A stretch of 64,000 bases of DNA from Linnemannia elongata (lineage: Eukaryota; Mortierellomycota; Mortierellomycetes; Mortierellales; Mortierellaceae). The position numbers and the translations under genes were made by a program. The DNA is taken from NCBI GenBank assembly GCA_036320915.1, contig JAXBDG010000011.1, positions 1,386,501-1,450,500 on the forward strand, given 5' to 3'. The stretch's first letter is position 1. Each line of letters opens with the position of its first letter. The notes beneath the pieces were generated by a model. The model searched no databases, had not been told where the DNA came from, and worked only from the letters and a program-made list of their open reading frames with translations. Shown piece after piece: positions 13,488-25,294 of this stretch.

Positions 13488-15861
13488 CTAATTGTTGCCT
13501 GTGTAAGGGGCGCCGCCAAGGGCACAATGGTCCAAAGCACCAGCATTAGCGTCTGGGTTTTTATCATCCGGGTTCCCCCACCAGTGTGGGAACGATCCAT
13601 CCCAGGACTGGATCGCAAAGAAAATCACCAAGCCTGAAACTGCTACACCTGCATCCAACGCCGCAGATGTCAAGTAGTTATACCGCGACCACCAATCGTA
13701 TCTGTAACGTCTCAACAAGAACGCAAAGATGAAGCCTATGAAGAGACCGTTCGAGTACATGTAGGGGAGTGCTGGAGGCATGTTGGACGTTGCAGCGAGG
13801 AGGACGGGCCAGTGGACGGATTTGAGCCAGGAGACGGTTGGGAACCGTTTAGATGCGAACCAGAAGATCAGGGGAAGGAGGGCGCCGGCAAGGAAGCCCC
13901 ACTGGACAGGGGAGTAGATTGCATTGTCCTTGTGGCCAAAGACGCGTTCGGGTCCAATGGCACCCCAGATGACGGAGGCAGAGTAAAAGGTGTTTGTGTT
14001 GCGGCAGGTGAAGGGGTATCCGGCCTTTGTGCAGACGTTTGGGCGGGTGTTGACAAGCCAGGTTGCGGTACCGAGGTTGATGATACAAGACATGATTGCA
14101 GAGATGAGTTGGGCCATGAACATGACCCGTGGGGGGATCTTCATGTAGTGGCCGAGTTTGAGGTCGGAGACAAAGTTGAGGGCTTGGATGTTGACAATGT
14201 AGCCGTAGGTCTTGAAGGTGACGTTGGCGATCGCGTGGCCGGGGAGGAGGTATCCGATAGCATACTCAGTGATGATGTTGAGACCGGGCTGTTGGTTGGT
14301 GATGGCTTGGACGATGCCGACGGGGAGGACAAAGATGGCGGCGATGCCAAAGGCGAGGAGGAGGGCCCACCAAGGCATGTAGTGCCAGACTTCGACGGTG
14401 ACCATGCTGAGACCGAAGGAGATGACAAACAGGAGGCCGTACCACCAGTCGGGAACTTCGGGGTATGCACGCATCAGACGGGAATGGATATCCTCGTTCT
14501 CGTCACGGGCAGACTTCCAGCGGGCGACGATCTCACGGCCATGGTAGAGCGCGACATGAACCAAGGTGGCAGTCAGACCGGCGAAACCCACACCGTAGGT
14601 CAAGGCAAAGAACGAGTCCATACGGAGGGGACCATACTTGACATACAAATTCTCGTCCAAGACTCCGGTGTTATCAAGGACTTGCGTGACATTGTAGTCA
14701 GATCCGTCCTCCTTGAAGAGATATGCGGTGACGATGGGGTAGTTCTGAGAGTTCCACAGGTTGGAATAGTACGCCCAAGGGACCATGATATACGTGACGA
14801 GGATAAAACCAACCAAGATATTAACCTGCGCGAACCAAGGGGTAACCAGAGGACCGACATAGTACGAGGCGGCAGACCAGTCAAGGGCGATAGTTCCGAT
14901 TCCAAGACCGTTCGATCCAGTCAGCTGGGCAAGGAGAATGTTGTCGGGGTTGATCCAGCAGATCCAAGAGATGTATCCGATGGTTGGGAAGATCAGACCT
15001 GGAAGCCAGTAGTAGATAAAGCTGCCGGCGCAGACGATCGCAAAGTACTTCATTCTGGACATGCGGCCTTGGTTGTCTTGGTCTGCTTCTGCGTGGAGGG
15101 AGCGGAAGAGCGATGCTGTGACCAGGGTGGCCGGCCAGACCATGTGTGCAGGACGAACCAAGAACCTCCTAATCGCGCCAGCCATACTAAATCCTGCAAT
15201 TTGTGTAGTCAAGACCAAGAATAGGCCCGCAACAAAACTCTTCTCCTCATGATAATACAGCTTCTGGATCAACACAATATCCACCGCATAAGCTGTTGAA
15301 GTATTACAAGCAGCCATAGTGCCGATCAAAACATGCTCCTTGATCGAAAAGGGACCCGGGTTGAGCGAGAACTTGTATCCAAAAAGGTCAACCTCGCGAG
15401 TAGGGAGGACACGGGCAAGGAAGTGACCGCAGGGGAGAGCAATGAGAGCGACGATGGCGTAGTTGAGGGTGAGGGTCGTTTGGCGGAGGTAAAAGAATTG
15501 GTTGACGAAGGAGATAATAGCAGTAAAGAGGAGGCCGAGGAACCACATCCGGAAGGTGTTGTATGGCTGCTGGGGGTCGTCAATGTCTATTGGTCATTTT
15601 GGTTATAGAAAGGTGAGGTGAAGAAGAGGTGGAAGAATTGTCTGATCGTTAATATGGGCGAGTAAAAAAATTAATGTGTCGTGAGGGGCGAGGACTGATC
15701 ATCCATTATATCGGTTAATGTTACTTACTGGAGACGGTGACGCGAACTTCTTCGATGGGAGAGTCATCTTCCTCGCTGAGGGCAACCTGAAGCTCAGGGT
15801 CATCGTGTCTCTTTTCTACTTCGTACTGCGACTTTTCGTCGATGATGGCCTCTTCCTTCAT
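13488..15861 (-). CDS. Oligopeptide transporter, OPT family
   Basis: Proton-coupled importer of small peptides or related ligands in the plasma membrane. Two exons on the minus strand, 15861-15729 and 15586-13488, give 743 residues, close to the usual 700-900. The acidic N-terminal tail is followed by DDPQQPYNTFRMWFLG, the standard OPT entry to the first membrane segment. Other landmarks are NPGPFSIKEHVLIGTMA, YWLPGLIFP, NQQPGLNIITEYAIGYLLPG, KLGHYMKIPPRVMF and FKTYGY. About 14-16 hydrophobic segments are visible. The C-terminal GALDHCALGG block is typical. The frame also opens upstream of 15861, but without an ATG, so 15861 is the start. A TATA box lies 150 bp upstream. Substrate (peptide, glutathione or metal-siderophore) cannot be told. 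Confidence 0.95.
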
Positions 15862-16010
15862 CGTAGATAATGGCTTCGATAAGGGTAAATAAACAGAGGA
15901 TGGAGAGGTATCAATTGAGGGAAGGGTGAATAGGAGGGAAGGAGAGGAAGGTGGAGGAGGGGAGAAAGAGTGGGCCAAGGCTGATTTGAAAAAACGGCAG
16001 AGCCTGCTCG

Positions 16011-16018
16011 TTTATATA
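16011..16018 (-). promoter_or_regulatory. TATA box of the OPT gene
   Basis: TATATAAA on the minus strand, 150 bp upstream of the ATG at 15861. Transcription starting about 30 bp downstream would leave a leader of roughly 120 nt. Confidence 0.6.
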
Positions 16019-17717
16019 CACTGCTCGCCTCATCGGCTTGCAGGCTTATTCATGAGATGCAAAGAGAGTGCCTCATGGGAACGTACCCTCCCATCCACTC
16101 ACGAGGTCATCTCTCTCTCCATGGGTTGTCTTCCGATAGCAGCAAGGACGGAATGAAGGAATAGGTTCATTAAGCAAGGGAGGGGGGCTGTTGACTGTGA
16201 AAACCCCTTGTTGAAGTCGATATTCGAATGATGAAAGTCACTCCATTGTCTCCAATCTCAGATGAGCCCAAGCGGAAACATACCCGTCCCCTGCCACTAT
16301 TGTTTCTTTCTCACTCTCCCTTCTTATGCTTCATGGGCGCCCTTATTCCCTTGTTTTATCTCTCTTCCTCACTCTCTCTACAACCAATCATGAACAGTCT
16401 AACAGTTTTTGAACGGGCGTCTATCCGTCCCTTCCGAGGGCGCTACTTAGGTTGTCTGCACTTCCCATGCGGCGTCGCCAACCTTGCTTTCCTACTGGTC
16501 GACTCTTGTGCCACATGTCCACCAGGGACAAGAAAAATCCAAGCGGATTTTTTTTTTACAAAAGAAGACATGCTTGCCCACACATGCATCATCACCTATC
16601 CCACTCGACTCTCACTTTTTCAAGCTGGAATTGCTTTCTTGGCAAATAGGATCATTACCTTCTGTTCCTAAATTGCATATTTTGTGTTCTTTCTTTTCAT
16701 CATGTACATGCTACATGCTCCTACGTAGTCGAACAAAGTCAACGCTTGGGATAAGTGACATGACTGACTCTTTACAAGTACATGTTTTTATATGTGTGTC
16801 CCACCCTCATTTCGGATCTGCTGTCCGCTTGGACATTAAGTTCCATTTTAGAGAAAGAAAAAAAAAAATGAGCAAATAAAAAATAGGCTCGGATGACTCT
16901 GCCGATACTCTCTTCTTCATTTTCCCTCAGACAGTGTCAAGAGACACCCATCCTTCAATGGCTTTTTTTTTGTGCCCTCGAAAAGAGAGAAAAAAAAAAA
17001 AAAAAAAAAAAAAGATCCAGGGACAAACGCAGAACGTTAATCAGTCCCTTCAGGCACCATAAACTAGACCGGACTTGAGAACAAAAAATCGAATGCCCTT
17101 GATGATATTCTCTATCGCGACTCGCTCGCGTAGAAAAGAGGGCAGGGTTTCTTATGAAATGGTTTTGATTGATCATCACCACAACATGCTTTCTTTTCAA
17201 GTCTTTATTAAGCACTAAACTGCTTCGCATCTATCCTGGCATATACTCTATTTCATTTTTTTTTCTGTTCTGAAGAAAAGTGTTCTACTGCCGAGGGTCG
17301 GATCGTTGTCCGCTTGGACAGAAACTGAACACACTCTCTCGGAGTGAAGAAAGAACGAGTTTACCTAAGACATATCTCAAAGGGCTGAGTGACTTTTATG
17401 AATACCAACTACCTACCACATTTGTTTTCTGAGCCATATTTTTTCCATCGAGGTAGTCTCGTACATGTACGTGAGTTCTTTCGGATCTGCTAACCGACAA
17501 ACCTGAAAGAAAAGCCACTCTTGACTCAACCACTCTTCCCCCCCTCCCCTCCCTCTATTTTTTCTGTCCTACACTCACTACTTCTCTTTAATATTCCGAG
17601 TTCGAGGAGGTCGCGAGTCGTGGCCAGATATAAGAAGGCCTGTAGATTAATAGGTTAAAATGTTGATCTTGAGGACTTGACGTATACCTATACTCTAGAA
17701 TAGCTGAAGAAGAAAAA

Positions 17718-17865
17718 CACCCACCTTCATCAACAGATGGACGGTGCTAATGAAGGCAGATACACCCATTTGTCTTCATCCACCGGCATATCAGCGGTGC
17801 TGATGGAGGTAGACAATCCTGACTAGTCTGCCTAATCAGCATGGGTGGTTTGTGGGGTAAACCCA
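17718..17865. repeat. Two-copy hairpin-like repeat
   Basis: Two diverged copies of about 40 bp occur at 17724-17762 and 17774-17813. Both have the pattern CTTCATC...GGTGCTRATGRAGG, which is itself a potential stem (CTTCAT / ATGAAG). CCCACC at the left and GGGTGG at the right give an outer inverted pairing, and a small GGGT/ACCC hairpin follows. Confidence 0.5.
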
Positions 17866-18694
17866 CCGCAGTGACCCCTCTTGAAGCCTTCTGTTAACAT
17901 CCCTATCAAGTGAAGTAACGACAATGTGTGATAAAGAAGGATATCTAAAAATGCTTGCGCCACTAAAATTTGTAGGTTGTTCTTAATTTTTTTTATGAGT
18001 TGATTGTTGTAGTCATGACGATCAGTGAAAATCGAAGGAGGCGGGAGAAGTTGGGAGCGGAGAGTGCATTAAGGACGAAAAGAGCGAAAAATAATAATAA
18101 TTACCGGCGCATAATACATAGCCCTCGAACAAGAACAGCGACAGAGAAGCACGCACGCAGCCCACAGCCAACGCGAGCTGGGGTGAATACAAGAAAAGAA
18201 CAACAAAAGCCACGCAAAAACACGCACTCCTGACGAAGCACGACGAAGGAGCCGCAGAGAAACAACGACGCAAACACACATCCTCTTCCTTGTTCTGTCG
18301 CTTGAAAGGAAAAAGAGGTTGTATCTTACCAGGGCCAACTTATTCAGTGGGTGAGGCCCAACGAGTAGGATGAAGGGTGCTTGAGGAGGTGTGGAGAGAA
18401 GGTGAAGCTCAAAGAAATGAACCTTTTTATTTGATTTCTCGGGGGCATGTGGCTTGCATCTCTTACTCGACCAAAGATTTCTGGTGGATATCTCAAAAGG
18501 ACATTCTCAGTTCTCAGTCGAATAAAGACGAGAGGTCATCCCTCTTCTGATCTAGAAGGGTTCTTGTGGTTCTGTCCTAGATAAGTCTCTTAGAGACATG
18601 GTTTATTGGGACATTATGTGTTCTGTACAAGGAGCCAAAGGGACTCAAAAGAAAATGAACAAGGCTATACAAGGTAAACGCTAATACGCGAACC

Positions 18695-18695
<1 letters not shown>

Positions 18696-18749
<54 letters not shown>
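18696..18749. repeat. (GA)n microsatellite
   Basis: An almost pure GA array of about 54 bp, 34 bp downstream of the HERPUD-like stop codon, so it probably lies in that gene's 3'UTR. Confidence 0.95.
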
Positions 18750-18750
<1 letters not shown>

Positions 18751-18782
18751 AATAGAAAAAGGTGTTGTGTATGGTATTTGTT

Positions 18783-20731
18783 TCAAAGCACGCGCTCTGC
18801 AGCAGCGACGGCGTTGGCATCCCGCTGTTCATTCTCTGGAGGAGGTGTCGGTATCAGCGACGCAATAAACGTCAATATCCCATGCTCAACATATTGCCAA
18901 GTCGAAACCCTCTGTTCTTCAGGAAGAGCGGCAGCGGCAGCAGGAGGAGACGTAATAGCGGCGGTAGAGCCTGTCTGCTCCGCAGTGTTGCGTATGATTT
19001 GCGAGTCCGTATTTTCCGTGGCACTTGGTGGCGTGAATGATGTTGTCGTTGACGTCGTTGTTGCTGTGTCCTGTCCAAGTGATACGTCAGGAGTAGGATA
19101 GAGTTTAGCCGATCGGTTCATATCATCTAACACTTGCGAGTCACCACCGCTCTTGGAATGGTCAATTTCGTTGCTGGTGACGCTAGATGATGTTGTGTTG
19201 GAAGCATCACACGCATTTGAAGTAGTCGCGGGAGTCGAACTAGCCTGTGCGGGTGCAGGTGTGGCGGGTTGGTTTGTCAGGGGGGCGGGAGGCTGCTCTG
19301 CTACTCCTGCTGCGTTCATTCTTGGATCTCGAGGAGCCTCTTGTGGTGGACGCGGCACTCTGCGGACAATACGAAGTCGGCCAGTCTGGTGCCTACAAGT
19401 AGTTTGAAATTGAAGTTCAGTATGCACATATTAGTAAGCCAGTCAGCCCCCGTGTTTTTTGAATCAGTGCGTGATGGGATGGCGAGAGCTTCCTCACGGA
19501 ATAAATCTACAACACTTACAAAAAGATGATGAGGGCAGCTATGTGCAGGAGCACTATGCGCTCGATGCTTCCGTTCTGGCTGAAAAGGTAGACACCAAAG
19601 GCCAGCTTAAGAAGAAGCCACAACGAAGCAGCTCGGCGCTGACCCCTGGCGGCTTGATCCTGAGCGTCTCCCTCTGGTGCGACTGCCGCTCCTGCTTCCC
19701 GCTGAGGTTGTGGTTGATTTTGTTGATGGAGCCCACTCATGGGTGAATTAAATCCGGGCCCTGAGGGCGAAATTGCTGCTGCGTGTCCAGAGATAGCAAA
19801 CTGTTGCATGTGAAGAAGCGGTATGTAGTATGAAGGCGCCAAGTACGGCATTCCACTAGAGGTTAGACGAGTGTAAGACGGAGGGAGTCAGCATCATCAC
19901 CAAGGAGAACTCTCCGAGAAGAGTCGGATCTGCGAGAGGTAACTGTAACCTATAGTTCTGGATCTTACTTTACGAGAACGTATTGGTACTGGAATGGTGC
20001 CAAGACTTGAGGATATAGGGCGGGATACGCCGGTGGCACAGGATATGTCGCCTTTTTCTCAGCGACACTTGACATTGGACTGCCTTCTGCCATGTTGCTG
20101 TGACACCGCTCAGTGGTACCTGGCGTGGGTGTGCTGCTCTCTTTTGCAGGGGTTGAAGTAGTGGTAGTTGTTTGCTGCCGTGAAGGCGAGGTCGATCCGT
20201 GTGAGCAGTACGTTGAGACTGGAGCTGGGGAAGTAAACTGGCTGTGGAAGTACAAGGGAGCAGGCGAGCAAGGCTCGTTGACTTCTGAAATGCCTTTCGA
20301 TCTCGATGATGGAACGATGAGGTGGATATGGGGCAAGGAAGTTGTGCAGTCCACCTAGCATTGGAGGGTTGGGGGAGGGGCGAAAATAAGGTGTAAGCAG
20401 GAAGATGAGGAAGTAGGTCTTCTATGGGATGGTCTGGCTTGATATGAATACAAGTCCGAGTCGTTGTGTAGAGTACCTTTTCAAAGACTGTGTCGAGCGT
20501 GTCGGTGTCGTTGAGGATGTGTCCGTCAAAGACCAGTCCGAGGTCAGTTGCAGGTGGAAGTGGAAAGGGGAGAGCAAGAGTAAGGGAGTGGACAAGATGC
20601 TGAAGGACGACCTGCTTGAGGTGTTTGACGGTCGTGAGTGAGTCAACTGTAACCGAGAAGGGGTCTTGTTCGTGTGGATGTGGGGAATATGAAGGAACTG
20701 GGGGTTGAATCTTCAGGGTCAACGTGCCCAT
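18783..20731 (-). CDS. HERPUD-like ubiquitin-domain ERAD protein
   Basis: Animal HERPUD (and yeast Usa1 functionally) scaffolds the Hrd1 ubiquitin ligase in ER-associated degradation. Exons on the minus strand: 20731-20477, 20354-19969, 19855-19520 and 19392-18783; 528 residues. The N-terminus is a ubiquitin-like domain (MGTLTLKIQPP, then DSLTTVKHLKQVV, LVFDGHILNDTDTLDTVFE, HIHLIVPSS). A Ser/Thr/Pro-rich linker leads to two closely spaced hydrophobic segments (LWLLLKLAFGVYLF and IVLLHIAALIIFL), forming a membrane hairpin as in HERPUD1. LHQTGRL matches the segment after the hairpin. The C-terminal WQYVEHGILTFIASLIPTPPP aligns with the conserved end of HERPUD1 (a Trp, then FFASLLPEGPP). ER-membrane ERAD function is inferred from this full architecture. 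Confidence 0.85.
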
Positions 20732-21183
20732 GGTTGCCGTATGCTGTTGTCGTCTTTCAGCTGGGTCTGTTCAGAGTAAACTGTAGTAGTAGTGTGTGTG
20801 CGTGTGTGTTGCGAGTGGGCGTTATGAATGAGTTATAAGGAGCATATGGCAAAGGTGTGAATGTGAGTGGGGTGCTTGTTGCACACAATACGATAAGAAG
20901 GACAGAAAAGTGGCGTGGTGCTGTTCGCGTGTGTGCGTGTGTATGTTTCAAGAAGGAGAGCGAGAGCAACAAAAAAGGGACTTAAAGATGATTCGAACGT
21001 GAGTGAAGAAGAAAAGGGTGGTGGTAATGGTGTGTGAAGAAGTTGTGGATGAGGAGAAGAACGAAGAGGGAGAGGAAGATGAAAACAAGTAAAAAAAAAG
21101 AGGGGGTGACCAGACCAAGAGCTTCTTGTTTGGTAAGAATGGTCTTTGTGAGGATGAGTGTGCACACACTCACGTTCACCCCT

Positions 21184-21230
<47 letters not shown>

Positions 21231-24200
21231 TGGTGCGTGCGGATGGGACAAGGATCAAAGCACACCCCACCCCACGCCACCACACGTGACACTTGAACTA
21301 TTCACTTTGGCAAAGAAAAAATAATGTTCTCCATGCTTCTTGGCCATCAACTAAACTCGGATCATCACACTCACTCATGCAGGACACAGCAACAACAACC
21401 TGACAACAGGACAAGCTCAATACCGGAGGCAGGGGACTCTCTCTCCATCGGACAACGCTGGGACTCTAAGACAAGAGAGTAGTCTCATCGATCATCATCG
21501 AATGATCTCCTTCTCCTGCTGAAGCTTGTTATTTGTACAGTACAAAGGTAACGCAAGGGTCGACACGTGCCGTATCACGAAACCGTTCTCTTAAAAGAGC
21601 TATGATGATAAAAAGCTAGTCTTTATTCAACCAGCATAGTTACCTTACACTATGTCTTGCGTTCAAGCTGAAGATCGCGTTACACTTGACCTGAGCTCTC
21701 CTTCTCCCCCTCGTTCCATTCACAGCCACACCCGGACCCCTGCCTCATAACTGACTCTTGATTGTTTTCAATTCTTTTTGTATCATACAGAAACAAGCGC
21801 CCCCGACGATGGCACGTGCCTCGATTCTCTTTGGACGGACTTTGGGCGAGCTAAGGTTGTCTTTTATTGGAACCTTTCTTTCCCCCCTGAGCAGGCTGTT
21901 CTGGACGATTCGCAGCGCATGCATGGATTGCATTGCCACAAAAGAAGGAGGTAATAAAAAAGATAGAATAAAGCTGAGTTATTAATAAACGCAGGTTCTC
22001 CAATGAAGAAGAGAAGACGAGGGCGATCTTCAATTACTTCAGGTCCCCTACTTTCCATCCCTCGTTGTCTGTTGGAGAGAAATGACGGCGATGACATCTG
22101 TGGGGCCTGATTGAGCGAAATTACAAGGACGGAATGGTATGAGCGAGACAGAGAAGGAGCATATTTCTTTTTTTTTTTCATTTTCGTCAATTCAGTCTGC
22201 CGAACTGAATGCTGTTTGGCCCTGGAGCGAAAAAAAAAAAAGAAAAAAAAAAGGTCCCTTGGGCTCTCGGAAGAAAGAGAATGGCTCGGTTTCAGTTATG
22301 CAACAAGCGCGGGCCTGGCAAGACGGCCAGCCAATCGAGGGGTCGGATGTCCTGGTGAGGGATGCAACGACAAGTTGTTGTTGGGAAGAAGATAGTGGGG
22401 AGTGGGTGACTTGTTCTACTCTCTCTCACTCACTGTCATTGTCACACAAACAGCTGTACTGTGATTACACGCAGTGGTAACACACGCTCATCGTCGGGGG
22501 GATCGTCTTCTTCTGTTTGTATTGCATTGTTGGTATTGTATTGTTTGTTTGTTTGTTTGTTCAGGTGCCTTGAACTCACTCACCTCCCAATGGACAATGA
22601 CACATCCACCGTCAAATAGACGGTGCCTTAACTCACTTTTTCCCACTCTCCTCTCTATCCCTCCTCTCCCGCCTTGCTCTCTACTCCTTCTCTTCTCGTC
22701 TCTTTTCTCAGTTTCCCCCTTTCCTCTTTACCCTTTTGCTCTTCCTTTTGCAATCTTCCATTCACGTCAACAGCGCATTACTGGTAAGCATTACAGCCCC
22801 AGTCATCAGGGACACACCCACCACTACCCATCCACGTCCATTCTTTAATCTTTACCCTTTTGCCTTGCGTTCTCTTTCCTTCCTTCCTGCTTCTACTTCG
22901 TTCCTTGACGTTCCGTCCTTCAGGTCATGCCCCTTCTCATTTTTTCTCCTCCCCCTTGGATCCATACGCCTTTTCGCCTTTGTTCCCGCCTATTTTGCTC
23001 GTTGCATTCTTCGCCCCTCCTTTTTTTCCTCTGGTGGTATTCCAATCATCATCTTTCTTCGGCCTTTTTCAGTTACTTTCTTTTCTCAGGCCGTTGCAAC
23101 CTCTTTGTGTCTTGTGCCTTGAAGACCTCCATCATTTTTTTTCTTCATCTTCATCCCGAAAATCCGTGTCAACGGCTTGAAGGAATGCCCGGAAAATCAG
23201 TGTGCGGATCAAAAGAAGAAAAAAGAGTCATGGGGGGGTGGGTTCCAGGAACGAGCCTATTCGTTGTGGTGTTCTATTCCGGATGAGATAGAGGCACAGG
23301 GACAGGGACCAGGTGTAGAGATTCCTTGACACTTAGAAGTGTGCGGGATACCCAAGCAAGAACTTCTCAAGATTGTGGGTCGATTAGTCAGCATTTCTTG
23401 AAGGACATTCGGTGCGAACATGTCCTTTCGTTTTGGGTGCCTAGAGTCGATTTTTCTGGCAACTGGGTGTCATAAGGCAGGGTTGGCAGAGTTTTGTGCG
23501 AGTAAGGTTGACAACAAAGGACCACAATAAAAAATGGTAGAGGGCAAGAACTCTTTTGGGCACTTGGGCAACTAAATTATGCGTTCCTATCTATCCCATA
23601 CATACCTTGACCTGCCTCACATTTTTACGTTTCTATCCACTCCCTTTTTTTCTCTGCAGGCTCTCTTTTCCTCGCCCTCATTTTTTTTCTGCACCCCTTT
23701 TCTGGTCTGTGGAGATGTTCAAAGGGACAACAAAGTGCCAAATAGAAAAAAAAAGAAAAAAGGTACAACATGGAGTCTGCTAAGAGCGAGGCAGGACAGA
23801 GAAATGAGGGAGACGGGATGATTGTCGTTTCTGTCTCTGTCTCTATTCAGTCCTGTCATGTCCTGTCTGCCTGCTGTCACGGAAGAGATGATGCATGGTT
23901 TGCGTTACTGCTAACCCAAAGGCATAGAGTGAAAGCAGAGAGAGACTGACACCAAGCGAAAAAAAAAATAAGGAAGCGACATGAATGGTTCCCTTTTTTT
24001 TCATCCACCTCCTTCTTGTTGTTTTCGTCTTTTAGCCCCTGTCCCTTGCTTTTTTTTCGTTCTATGTACGTACTTGCCTTCATTTTTTCCCCTTTGGTGT
24101 TAAGTGATTGTGTGTCGTCCCTGTTGGAGGGGAAGAGGATCAAGGATGGATGGATCATAGATCAAGCGAAGTTGCCCTTTTTTCATGTGTGCATGTGTGC

Positions 24201-25294
24201 ATGTGTGTGTTATGTGTCCGGGTTATTGTCCTGCGCCCTGTTCACCTTTTACTTTGCCCTTCTGTTCCCCCTTTCCTTCTCTTGGAAGTATTCTCGATCT
24301 TGCATTAATCCGTGGCTGGATTTGAATGGGCTTATTGATGGGGTGACGATGATGATGATGATGGGGCTGTCTCTGTCTCTCTGTCTGTGTCTGGCTGGAA
24401 TACGTTTTCCCTTTTTTCCCTTTTCCCTTTTATTTTGTTTTCAGGCACCATCCTTCTGTCCCTGTATCATCATCGCCATCATCTGCATCGTTATCATTGG
24501 TCTAATGGCATTTACATGGGCAAAATGAGATCCCAAGGTTTTTTTGTTTGCATATTGTCTTTTTTTTTTTTTTTTCGTTTTGAGCTTTCCGGAGAGAATA
24601 GTCTTTCGGAGGACAGGGTCCTCTTTTCTCTTTCTTCTTTTCTCTTTCCCTCCCTTTCCACCCACCACCCCCCCTTTGAGTGTGTTTGGTTATCATGCAA
24701 AATAGCCTCTCTGTGTTCCTTTTTTGTTTGTGCCTGGAGCAATGCTCGTGCTTGTGCTTGTGTGTATGTGGATTGTTGTCCCTGTCATTGTCCGTCCCGC
24801 GCTTCTTTTGATATTTTCCATGCGGAGTTATTTTTTTGTATTTAACAGACTGTCCAGCCCTGAACTTTTTTTGGTCTTTTTTTTTTCTTATTTTCCCTCT
24901 TTTCTTTCCCTCCATCACAATCACACATAAACATACAAACACATAAACACACGAACACACAGACACTTTCATCCCTGAGCACACACCTAAACACACTCAC
25001 ACTGATAACGTATAAATCAAACTCTGACTGATTCTTTCCTTCTTCCCTTCTTTTCTTTCCATTCCGCTCCCTCACACTCAAATAACAACAACAGCAGCCA
25101 ACACTTCTCTTTCTACTTAGCCTCCTCTTTCTTCTTCTTCTTCTTCTTCACTTATTGTTACTCATTCCCTCACTCTCCCTCACTCACTTTTACAAACAAA
25201 CATCCTCATCTGTACTTATCAACCCTTTCCTCCCCCCCTTCGATCCACTCTATATCACCTCCTCCCCTCTCCACACACACAACCGACCCTTATC
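20732..25294. other. 4.6-kb divergent intergenic region
   Basis: Separates the HERPUD-like gene (-) from the C2H2 gene (+). Contents: a T44 tract at 21186-21229, CA/GT-rich stretches, and from about 22600 a long pyrimidine-rich zone with CACA motifs leading to the C2H2 start. A possible donor at 22784 (CTG|GTAAGC) and a strong acceptor at 25119-25120 could frame a 5'UTR intron of the C2H2 gene. Short open frames (for example ATG at 21809) match nothing I recognise. Confidence 0.45.
21186..21229. repeat. T44 homopolymer
   Basis: An uninterrupted run of 44 T in the promoter side of the HERPUD-like gene. Confidence 0.95.

Larger units (their letters stand above)
16019..18782. other. Intergenic region with simple and diverged repeats
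   Basis: Between the OPT promoter and the HERPUD-like stop codon no gene is recognisable. It contains an A24 run (16990-17013), a repeated 20-25 bp motif (16811, 17296, 17479), a hairpin-like duplicated element (17718-17865) and a GA array (18696-18749). Confidence 0.5.

Noticed and set aside
13812..15224. 470-codon open frame antisense to the OPT gene
   Set aside because: It mirrors the transporter's codon bias, is Asp/Gly/Val-rich without domains, and the sense strand has clear OPT motifs.
15861..15978. N-terminal extension of the OPT protein to 15978
   Set aside because: The extension has no ATG, and it would start almost at the expected transcription start below the TATA box at 16011-16018.
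21809..21985. Short ATG frame with a hydrophobic start
   Set aside because: Under 60 residues, no recognisable family, no splice continuation that extends it.
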